A DNA stretch of 16,116 nucleotides. Origin: Saccoglossus kowalevskii (taxonomy: Eukaryota > Hemichordata > Enteropneusta > Harrimaniidae). Below are positions 8,678 to 16,116 of this stretch, piece after piece (position 1 is the first letter of the stretch; the number at the start of each line of letters is the position of its first letter). A program made the position numbers and the translations under genes. The stretch lies in assembly GCF_000003605.2 (NCBI RefSeq), contig NW_003132358.1, positions 217,279 through 233,394 of the forward strand. The letters are read 5' to 3'. Below the pieces are notes generated by a model. That model had not been told where the DNA came from, searched no databases, and saw only the letters and a program-made list of their open reading frames with translations.

Positions 8678-9271
8678 GTCCCGTTCAAATCTCGCGTAAG
8701 TAACAGCCAATCACAGCCCCCCTTTTATACAAGCTGTCGGTTGCTTACTTTTCAGTGTAGCGATACTCTACGGGCAATCTTTCTGTACATTATATTTTGC
8801 CCACTTAATAAATCATTAATAGAAAATTGTTAGTATATTTGTTTTTACAAATGAAATTCCACAGCATTTTACAATTTTTTTCATTATATTGAATATTTTT
8901 TTCACTTCTAACAAATGTGTACACTTCCTAATACATCTTCGCCAGCCAAGGTTCGTTTATTCAGTCATCGCTTCAATTTACATCAAACACTGAGCATAAT
9001 TATCTAGAATGGAAGCAGAAAAATAAGTAAATCGTAATGATTAGAACATTGCAAACAGCTATAATAAACAATGCAAACTGATTTTAAATTGTATAACGGT
9101 CACCGGCCACAGCATCGACGCAGAAAATTGGAGCAAAAAATATTTCCTGATCAATTGCGATGTGTTCCAAATAAAAAATATTTTATTCCAGTCCAAATCA
9201 GCTCAATTACTTTAATAAAGAGTTATTGTATAATGTACAAAATGTTGATACATTTTGATGAATATTTACAG

Positions 9272-9482
9272 CTACGGCTTCAATACCGTAGACAATTTTG
9301 GCCCGATCGTCAACAAAACATCACCAGTCTCCAGGGCAAGCGACTGGAAAAAGACACCGGTGTTTGGTCGAACCGGTGAAAACAAAATCGTCACTCCCAG
9401 AATAACTACACAAAATAACGATCTAAACTCGAACCATTCGAGCCCCAATATAAACATAAAAAATGACTTTCGTTGCATTTGA
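9272..9482 (+). CDS. Possible terminal exon inside the transposon, about 70 codons
   Basis: The product is not recognised. The frame is open from an acceptor-like TATTTACAG ending at 9271 to a TGA at 9480-9482. Near its start the peptide reads YGFNTVDNFGPIVNKT, later KTPVFGRTGENKIV, and it ends in an N/S/I-rich tail closing DFRCI. The first half is markedly less AT-rich than the flanks and reads as a soluble protein, unlike the hydrophobic reverse-strand shadow. It could be the 3' exon of a degraded transposon gene or a captured host exon. An ATG in the same frame at 9255 lies inside the presumed intron end. No upstream exon could be placed and no family motif is seen. Confidence 0.3.
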
Positions 9483-9497
9483 CAATGATAAACTTAC

Positions 9498-9546
9498 CAA
9501 AAAGCCGTGTTTTTTCTCTGTCGCTAACGTCGGTATAATCCGCCAT
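9498..9546 (-). CDS. Possible first coding exon inside the transposon
   Basis: On the minus strand an ATG at 9546 in a good context (AAAATGGCGG) begins a 16-codon frame, MADYTDVSDREKTRLF. It ends in a consensus donor, TTTTTG|GTAAGT, at 9498/9497 (phase 1). A perfect CRE lies 37 bp upstream (9583-9590), and the right TIR with its TATA-like sequence lies outside that. This is the layout of a promoter, 5' UTR and first exon reading inward from a transposon end. No matching second exon was found: the attractive acceptor near 9350 gives an early stop in phase. The gene may be decayed or captured. The family is unknown. Confidence 0.4.
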
Positions 9547-9582
9547 TTTATTTGAGTGTGTTTGCCACCTGACTCTTCCCGG

Positions 9583-9590
9583 TGACGTCA
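9583..9590. promoter_or_regulatory. Perfect CRE octamer inside the transposon
   Basis: TGACGTCA, positioned between the right terminal repeat and the minus-strand start codon at 9546. It is a plausible CREB/ATF binding site serving an inward promoter. Evidence is the motif and its position only. Confidence 0.4.
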
Positions 9591-9663
9591 TCATGTGCGC
9601 TATAGAAGGAGGTCTGTGATTCATTGACTAAAATCCTCGATAGTGGGTCTCGTTGAAATCTCG

Positions 9664-9844
9664 TTACATAGGCATCGGGTCAGATGTATGTAGGGCGGAA
9701 TTAAAACAAATCACAAAATCAAAATCAAAGTAAAATAATAAAATAAAAAGGCATTAATAACAAAATTAATAAAAATAAAATTAAAATAAGTTTATAGTCA
9801 AAATAATCAAAGCCCGTACACTACATCAGAATTTATCAGATTGG
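9664..9844 (-). repeat. Right terminal inverted repeat of the long-TIR element
   Basis: 181 bp, inverted copy of 8501-8677. It ends ATCAGATTGG directly against the TATAAGGT target duplication. Its inner side continues into sequence shared with the left end, around AATCACAG on the minus strand (9601-9621). Confidence 0.85.
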
Positions 9845-9852
9845 TATAAGGT

Positions 9853-11127
9853 CGTACTGAAACTAAGTAACCCATTCTAGTAGCTCTGGCACTTTAATTT
9901 GACCACGTTTTAAATAACACATTTAAGCGGCTAATACCTGATGTTAGTAATATAATACTATTTACCAAGGTCTGTTATATAGATGGTGCAGTAACCGAAT
10001 ATGATAATTTTAATTAATCACATGTAAAAACCATGTGTTTTGCCAATAACACGCACTTTTTGAGATACTGACATCACCAACTGACAATCTCTTAGAAGGC
10101 CAAAACATGGCTCGTTGCAAATTCTGTTTTGGTAATAACTGTTCGAATAATAATTCGCATGTTTCCGCAATATGACAATAATTTCAGACAGCCGTTAGAG
10201 CTCTTTTGGTGCTTTAATGTGGAATTTGTGGACATCGTCTTTTCTAAATTCTCCAAATTCGCCTTGGCAACACACGAGATTATTTTCTCCGACTGTACTG
10301 TTTGCCGATCTCTCATGAAATGTGTCATACCACAGATACAGTTACCGAAAAATTGTGCAAAACATTGCCAATGTCTTGATATAACCAAAAATATATGTAT
10401 ATTTTAATTTCAGGCGAAAAACTAATGATTAAACTGCGGCGTTCCGTTATGCAATTAAGATCGGATGCCCTTGTAAGGTTAGGACGCGAATACACAAACA
10501 ACATAATTCACGTTACTTTCTATTGAGGCAATAGTCGGACAAGTGTGACCGCCAAATCCACGGAGCATATGCAACAATTACTACACACGTTTTAGAACTG
10601 TTATGCAATCCATGTTATATTCTAAGGAACCATTTCATAAGGGATTACTGGTGACCTCGATTGGTCAGAAATACATGTATTACTTTTTATTTCTCATCAA
10701 ACTAGCATTCTCAGTACTGTCAATATTGTCCATTTTAGTTTTAAATTAGATTTGTGTCCCATCTACATTATAACCAGTATACTTCCCGCTACATTTTGCT
10801 TAGACGAAATAGAATACAGTCATATTGTGGTAGAAATCGAAAAGTTTATTTGAATGGAAATGAGCCAGATAATAATTTCTATGCAAATTAGTCATTTCAT
10901 CAAAATCATGATAATTTATGTCATTTAATTCCTTTATTGAGTGAGTGAATGAATGAAAGAAATGTATCACATTTACATCTATTTTATAGTATGTAGTTTA
11001 TTATGGCCTTGCAATTAGCTTAGAATATAGCTTATCGAGAAATATAGCAGTATTGTTTTTAACCAGTTATATGGTTGTACAATATTTTTGTATTGCTACG
11101 GAATTTATACAATTTATATTAGAAAAT
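9853..11127. other. Unassigned AT-rich stretch
   Basis: No supported gene. Overlapping frames of 92 and 98 codons lie on opposite strands at 10092-10407. Their length is expected by chance, they shadow each other, and neither has a coding-like composition. The first few tens of bases (to about 9885) probably continue the right copy of the older repeat, because ACTTAG and TAGAATGGGT on the minus strand resemble the end of block B. Confidence 0.5.
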
Positions 11128-11155
11128 CATAGACCTTAGTTTTCTAAGGTCTATG
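11128..11155. repeat. Perfect 12-bp stem hairpin with TTTT loop
   Basis: CATAGACCTTAG (11128-11139), TTTT, then CTAAGGTCTATG (11144-11155), without mismatch. It is the longest perfect short-loop hairpin I found in the window. It could be a foldback remnant or a small-RNA hairpin, but the stem is shorter than an animal microRNA precursor and pairing does not clearly continue outward. Confidence 0.7.
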
Positions 11156-12250
11156 GTATAATGAACTAGTGTATGTAGTAACATTTTAGAGGACAAAATC
11201 TTTATATCAGCTTCATTTATTGACTTAGTACTTCATATATGTGATTGTCTGTCTTTGTTTTGTACCTCTACGCTCCACAACCCATTCACGCCAACTTCCT
11301 TATCTACGTATCTCCTGTGACAAGAGTGAACTATGTCCATATAAGGAATCTTAAATCATCAGTCAACAATTACTATTTGACTTCTTCTTGGAAACTAACA
11401 GCCTGATTGTGTTGATGCTTGGTTAGACCGCTGTCAGATTTTTTCATCAATTCAATATATTGACAGATATTGATGTGACTTTAAGTGACAAATTCCTTTT
11501 CCAACTTCTGCTTTAAAACTATCATCTTAATTGATTTGATACTTCAAGTTGCTAATAAGGTGTTTTGAAAAACCTGTATCAGCTTTGCTCATTTACTGAT
11601 GATAACTTGGAAGTATAATATTTACTTCTTCTTGAAAACTATCTTGAAAACTATCTGACTTTAAAGATGGACGTTAGGTGGTCATGTCCTGAGAATTAGA
11701 ACTAAATTGTTGTCCTGTAGACATGCTGAATTTGTCTGAGTATGCATTCTGTAAAAAATGTAGCGTGATAAACATCTCTATAACCAATGTAAAACAGAGT
11801 ATTCACAATAGAAGATATCTTATTCTTATGAAGTCCAGCCCGAGATAAAATGACAATGTCTAAGACTGGGACATTTTATCAATGGATGACGAGCTTTACA
11901 TTCCAGAAAAGTGCGAGAATGAGGGCGTTATCAGATTTGAAATCCACAGCACCAGACCATCTGCAATTATATATATGTTTGGGAAAGTCTTAAACTTTTG
12001 ATGGAATTCAGTGAGTCCAGTCAACTATTTTGTACACAATTTGTAATATGAAAGGGGGGAGCATTGCTCTTTTTATGTATGGGTTATGTCATAAAAGTCC
12101 AAGAATTTTTAATACTACACAATAGGTGAATACAGTACACGTGTGGGTTAGTGTACGTGTACGGAATTTGTAATCATTGTTCTCATTTAATTTGCATACT
12201 GAAATTGGCTTAGGACAGTAGTATAATTCTGAAATCAATGTTCGACCGAG
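11156..12250. other. Unassigned stretch with faint internal repeats
   Basis: No supported gene. CTTGAAAACTAT occurs twice in perfect tandem (11631-11654). TATCAGCTT followed by CATTTA and a TTGG/TACTTC segment recurs loosely at about 11204 and 11577. TCAATATATTGA near 11452 is a 12-bp palindrome. GGGACATTTTATC and GATAAAATGAC near 11843-11880 are a weak inverted pair. No element boundaries could be set. Confidence 0.4.
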
Positions 12251-13570
12251 TCACTTATGGTATGCTACCATGGGCAGTTTTTTTCCGCAGTACGTTCATC
12301 AGCGCCACAATCGCCACGCTGTATATTAGTCAATGCAGTAGGGACGGCTCTCACGATAATCGGCGGTGCCAGGCGAATTTTGAAATTGTTTATTGGTTTG
12401 TTTGTGATGACTAAAAATATAAGTGCACCGCTAATTAATTCATAGCAGTACTTCAATAATTAATATCCCTTGTATTGTCATTACTCTGCATCAATGTGAT
12501 TAGAGAAAGTAAAAAACATGCATTCTCTGTCACCTTTACTGTGACCTCATAATTGGCACTAAATAATACGTAGTATAATCACTGCACTAGCCCTGTGAAA
12601 TGCGTACACTCCCAACAACTTAAATATGTAAATTACATGCAAATTTGTCTTGGAAATGAACAGCGATTTAAATGCATGTTTTTTACTCGATCTGTACGGC
12701 ATTTTGTGTGTATGGTGCATCAATAGTGGTTGATAAAAGTACCGATGTCGGAAAAAAATTGAATTAGTTTTTGATTAGTGTGGTAAATAAAATGTGTCAA
12801 AATGGGATGGCGAAGCGATTCCAATCAAATTAATCACGTGACTGAAACACTTAGAATATTAAAGTTACACAGTGTCATTAACGATGTTAGCCAGTGGTGT
12901 TAACAACCTTCGAAGTAAGTAACTTGAAGTCGCGAAATTGTCTTCACGAAGTTCGAGTTTGAGTTAAGTGAGCGTTGTCGGGTAAAATGTGGACGTGGTC
13001 GGGCCAAAAATTAACTCGGGAGTGGGCATAGTCTATAACTCACAGTTTTAACATTAACATTAACTAAACTCAGTGCACAACGTTGGTGCTTTACAGACAC
13101 TAATGCATTGCCAGCTCCCCTGTGGCCATATTTCGAAAAATAAATATTGTAAGAACACGCTCGCACTCGTTGCCCCGCCTCATGCACGATGTCTGCCAAA
13201 TGAAATGCACTGTGAGCTGTTGAGTTCATCACACATCGAACACGTCGCGTCTCTGTGATCATTGTGGATCTTTAAAGCAAGATGACCCAAATTAAAATGT
13301 CACACGTCTGCTCACACGTTACTCCATATATGTATATACAATGATTATATATAATATAAATCAGTTTTGAGAAAACTTTCATAACATTTGTTTAAAACAG
13401 AGAAGAGTTCCAAAGAATTATTTTAAAGACACAGTTTGCAGTTTGCGTCACTTTTAAAAATTAATTAAGGATCACTTGTATAGTTCCACATCAGTCCCTA
13501 TATATAGTTTCTCTACACAATGCTACCAGTCGTAATCTGAGATAATGAACACATATTGAATGCCCATGAG
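12251..13570. other. Unassigned stretch, no supported gene
   Basis: Two GC-richer patches (about 12285-12375 and 13080-13260) are open on both strands for 60-83 codons. Open frames on both strands without ATG context, splice signals or a family motif do not support a gene. The rest is AT-rich. Confidence 0.4.
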
Positions 13571-13738
13571 AGCAATAGCATATTATGACTATTTCCCCTC
13601 GAAGAATTTTGATTCATACAACAAAATAAGTCTATTTCCCGAGGCCGTTGGTCGATTTTGTGAAAGACTCAAAATCATGAGGTAAATGGACGTATGTTAT
13701 TGCCCGAACAAAGCCAGCGATATTCATTTTGAGTCAAT
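13571..13738. repeat. Foldback repeat cluster, possible MITE remnant
   Basis: An imperfect inverted pair of about 45 bp: 13571-13616 (AGCAATAGCATATTATGACT and on to TTTTGATTCA) against the reverse complement of about 13666-13706, with roughly three quarters of positions matching by eye. GACTCAAAAT (13666-13675) also pairs perfectly with ATTTTGAGTC (13726-13735). GTCTATTTCCCGAGG at 13630 echoes GACTATTTCCC at 13587 in direct orientation. Such overlapping symmetry suggests a short non-autonomous element or a regulatory foldback. No target duplication was found. Confidence 0.5.
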
Positions 13739-14152
13739 AACGACAAATGTCACACTATCAGGAATTTATTTTAGACACTTAAATAACAGGGAACGTTCAA
13801 CACAACAGTGGTGAACACTAATACATAATACTAATAACGTTATTTGCCCGGTGATCATATTTCACGGTAGACGCTGTGCCGAGACGTAAAGTTCGGTTCG
13901 ACTTACACGCTCGACGCCTCTTACGAGAATGCCAACTTCAAAGCAGTGTAGTTGAAGCCAAATTTAAAAAAATAAAACGTATTTGATAGTGTTCTTAGTC
14001 CATTGTGAATCATTTTCGGATGCCAATTCTCTGCCTGCCTAAGAAGGAAAACATGGAATGTCTTCGTCTAATATGCTTTCCATATGTGTATGCAAGGTCG
14101 TCATTTGTAAAAAGAGATCTCATCGCATACGCATGTGCGGCGATAAATAGTC
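13739..14152. other. Unassigned stretch with a palindrome and a CpG patch
   Basis: AATAACGTTATT at 13833-13844 is a perfect palindrome. About 13866-13932 is a small CpG-rich patch. No gene is supported. Confidence 0.4.
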
Positions 14153-14238
14153 TGGGAATAGCCTGCTGAACCATAGATCTACCAACATGGCTGAACTATT
14201 CCCAAAGTGACGTCACTTTGAGAATTGTTCATCACGTG
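14153..14238. promoter_or_regulatory. CRE-centred 18-bp palindrome and E-box, promoter-like
   Basis: CAAAGTGACGTCACTTTG at 14203-14220 is an 18-bp perfect palindrome with the CRE octamer TGACGTCA at its centre. A CACGTG E-box sits at 14233-14238. TGGGAATAG (14153-14161) and CTATTCCCA (14196-14204) form a further inverted pair just upstream. A start codon at 14187 opens only seven codons and stops inside the palindrome, so no gene is assigned. Confidence 0.45.
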
Positions 14239-15347
14239 CGGATGATAGCGTAATTCTATATAGCCCCATATGACCGAGTGTTACAGGTAAAGATTATTAT
14301 CTCCGCCATAGACACCAATGACAAAAACTTCATAATACTGACAAAAATGAAATACAACCATCGTTTTCTAGAAAAAATATGCAGCTGATTCCACACAAAT
14401 ATCTTTATATTGACCAGAAGTACAATACATGATTGCAAGAAGGTTAAATTCTGAGTATTTTTTTAGAATTGCTTAGGGACGTTGGGCGTCATGCTGCGCG
14501 CGTTCGATATAGATCTCATATCGACGTATGCCACACAAGTGAAATACACTGTCTGTAATTAACACGAAATTCGAACTTGCGCAATTTGACTAGGGTCGCC
14601 CTTTGAAAATGCACAAATATTTTTTGCAAGCTAACATCATTATATAACATAGCACAATTTTTTAAGCTTGGTTTATTCACTTCTATGAATTTATTGATCC
14701 ATATAAAGTGTGAAAACCGTCTGTGCACACCACGTATTACAAATAATCACAGTAATACGCATGAGTGCGCCACTACGTGGTTTCGTCATCCTATCTATTG
14801 AATAACATTTTACATCAATATGCCTCGAAACACAATTCTCAGATGTGTTCAATATTTCATTTATATATAAAGACCTCTGGCAGATGTTCAATTTAGACGA
14901 CATAATGCGATGCCACGAATCGACTGTGATCGGTGTAACCCCTTGGCATATTTCACCACATCTTAGTTCTATGTGTGCAGTCATCATTTACGTACACGTC
15001 ATTGTACTGTCCTTTATTGGGACCGACAATGGAATACACTAGAAGGTGTTTCCAAGCGATTTGCTCCGTATGTGTGTATAATTTTCATGTATGGGTTGCT
15101 AGTGCGCGCGATATTCTGTTAAAATATGTCAATATTTTGTCGTCTCGTGCGGAAGTTGGATAAAACTACGCGTGCTTTCATGAGTTCCTTTTATATGTCC
15201 ATTTTCGTTCCATGCGACAAATTTTTTGGTCTGTATTTCGCAGCGCACCACAAAAAATAATAATTTGCTCAGTGGCGCTGTGTTAAACATCCATTTGTGA
15301 AGACTAAAATAAATTAGGAGATTATATAAAACACGACTCGTTACAAA
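14239..15347. other. Unassigned stretch with overlapping chance frames
   Basis: A 98-codon minus frame (14691-14987) and a 65-codon plus frame (14845-15042) overlap. Neither has a recognisable motif, flanking splice signals or non-random composition, so they are not called as genes. Confidence 0.45.
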
Positions 15348-15462
15348 ATGGCAGATTTGATGACGTGTTTGAATAACTTGGCGGGTTTGATGACGTTCTC
15401 GAACAAAATGGCGAATTCAATGATAAGCTCGGACAAAATGTCAAATTTTATTAAATGCAAAG
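15348..15462. repeat. 30-bp minisatellite, four diverged copies
   Basis: Units start at about 15348, 15378, 15408 and 15438, aligned on ATGGCAGAT, TTGGCGGGT, ATGGCGAAT and ATGTCAAAT. Copies one and two share GGTTTGATGACGT-like sequence, and copies three and four are more diverged. Period 30 is exact with no indels across the four copies. Confidence 0.75.
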
Positions 15463-15473
15463 CTTTCTGGTGA
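15348..15473 (+). CDS. Small ORF made of a 10-residue repeat, 41 codons
   Basis: The ATG at 15348 (CAAAATGGCAG) opens a 41-codon frame built from four copies of a 30-bp unit. The unit preserves frame, so the peptide has 10-residue repeats starting MADLMT, LAGLMT, MANSMI and MSNFIK, followed by a CKAFW end and TGA at 15471-15473. No stop interrupts any copy. At DNA level each unit has an ACAAAATGGC-like segment (YY1-like) followed by TGATGACGT (CRE half-site) in the first two copies. It may be a micropeptide, but a minisatellite or factor-binding cluster that happens to be open is equally possible. Confidence 0.35.
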   Translation: MADLMTCLNNLAGLMTFSNKMANSMISSDKMSNFIKCKAFW

Positions 15474-16116
15474 CACTTGCACCTGGAAAATTCTATAAAT
15501 ATTCAGTTAATATCGGGTAGCGTAGAATTCCTAAATCTAAATCACATGCATAATGTATAAAAAAAAACACGGCTTTCATTTTTTTCAAAGCTGTCACCAT
15601 GGTTACATTTTACCTTTAAAATATATATGTATATATGTATGCGACATGCATTTCTGTTATATTTTGAAAACGTGGATTCGTGTCTGAATAATGCGAATTC
15701 ATACAGCGGGAAAAAGGACGTATGCATGCATTGTGTAGAGTCGCATTTACAACCGCCTTATTTTCAACTCGCACAACACAACTACACCCGCAGGGCAGTC
15801 GCGCGACGGCTTAGGCTAGTGAGTAACCTATTCATATACTTAAATACATCATACATAGTTCATGCTTACAAAAACTATTGGCTATAAAGCTCATGTTGCC
15901 AACGATTAATATCACTATGGTAACAATTGTTTTAAATTTTGTATCATTCAGAATAGAAATATTTATCGAAGGGAGCCTGTGCCGAACGAGTGCCGTTACT
16001 TGCCAGAATCGCATTCTCCGTCGGTTATTTGTTCATATTTTGTAAATTAGTTATTCGTTAAAAAGTATTTTTAAGTAAGTTCCTGCAATTATTTTTGTTC
16101 CAACAAAACACTCATT
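15474..16116. other. Unassigned stretch to the window end
   Basis: Contains a short TATATG-type low-complexity run at about 15620-15640 and an 86-codon plus frame (15627-15887) overlapped by minus-strand frames. None is supported as a gene. Confidence 0.4.

Larger units (their letters stand above)
8493..9852. mobile_element. Long-TIR DNA transposon with 8-bp target duplication
   Basis: The element spans 8501-9844 (1344 bp). It begins CCAATCTGAT and ends ATCAGATTGG, flanked by the direct repeat TATAAGGT at 8493-8500 and 9845-9852. The termini are inverted copies over about 180 bp (8501-8677 against 9664-9844), sharing TGATGTAGTGTACGGGCTTT, a long AT-rich tract and AATTCCGCCCTACATACA. Similarity resumes at AATCACAG...CTTTTATA (about 8709-8730) against 9601-9621, giving termini near 240 bp. 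Long TIRs with 8-9-bp duplications fit Mutator-like elements best; P, Merlin and others are possible. No complete transposase is present. The interior has exon-like pieces on both strands. It sits directly outside the right arm of the older inverted repeat. Confidence 0.85.

Noticed and set aside
9071-9379. 102-codon plus-strand frame, the longest in the window
   Set aside because: Length is within chance for AT-rich sequence. Its second half overlaps the better exon-like frame in another phase, and no motif is visible.
10092-10407. Opposed 98- and 92-codon frames
   Set aside because: They shadow each other, have no codon bias, motif or splice context, and are of chance length.
12257-12456. 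GC-richer patch open on both strands, possible exon or repeat
   Set aside because: Neither strand has ATG context, splice signals or a recognised family. I could not separate a coding exon from an unrecognised repeat.
13895-13905. GGTTCGACTTA resembling a tRNA B box
   Set aside because: No A box at the correct distance and no cloverleaf could be drawn.
14691-14987. 98-codon minus-strand frame
   Set aside because: Chance length, random composition, no recognisable domain.

Overview
The window looks like non-coding nuclear DNA of a eukaryote, most likely an invertebrate animal. It is AT-rich, has no dense or operon-like gene layout, and its longest open frame is 102 codons. Stop-free runs of that size are expected by chance in about 32 kb of two-strand AT-rich sequence. 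It carries several layers of transposon-like inverted repeats, TTAA and 8-bp target duplications, and consensus splice donors and acceptors beside short exon-like frames. I cannot name the species or a chromosome, and I recognise no conserved protein family, rRNA or tRNA.

Layout. 1-84: edge of a 43-bp tandem repeat. 85-790: unassigned. 791-5705: a diverged direct-repeat array built from two alternating blocks, called A (791-1036, 1065-1803, 4489-5100) and B (1803-1960 partial, 3690-4489, 5100-5705), with a third shared block C (2945-3062 and 3546-3680). The A+B unit recurs at about 1.25 kb. Two short exon-like frames with good splice donors (2339-2489 and 3167-3287) lie in this array, the first about 150 bp downstream of a CRE/NRF1-like promoter signature (2182-2212).

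5711-9852: a nest of mobile elements. Inverted arms 5711-5929 and 7778-8500 share paired GGCTTTCGC motifs 32 bp apart. Between them lies a 910-bp element flanked by TTAA with 13-bp perfect terminal inverted repeats (6460-7369). Immediately outside the right arm is a 1344-bp element with long inverted termini (about 180 bp, extendable to about 240 bp) and an 8-bp target duplication, TATAAGGT (8501-9844). Its interior holds two exon-like segments on opposite strands, making it the strongest candidate for gene-fragment capture or a degenerate autonomous transposon.

9853-16116: mostly sequence without a supported gene. It holds a perfect 12-bp-stem hairpin (11128-11155), a foldback repeat cluster (13571-13738), an 18-bp palindrome centred on a CRE (14203-14220), and a small frame made of a 30-bp, 10-codon repeat (15348-15473).

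No set of genes acting together can be demonstrated. The value of the window is its nested transposon history and a few short transcription-unit candidates that need RNA or comparative data.
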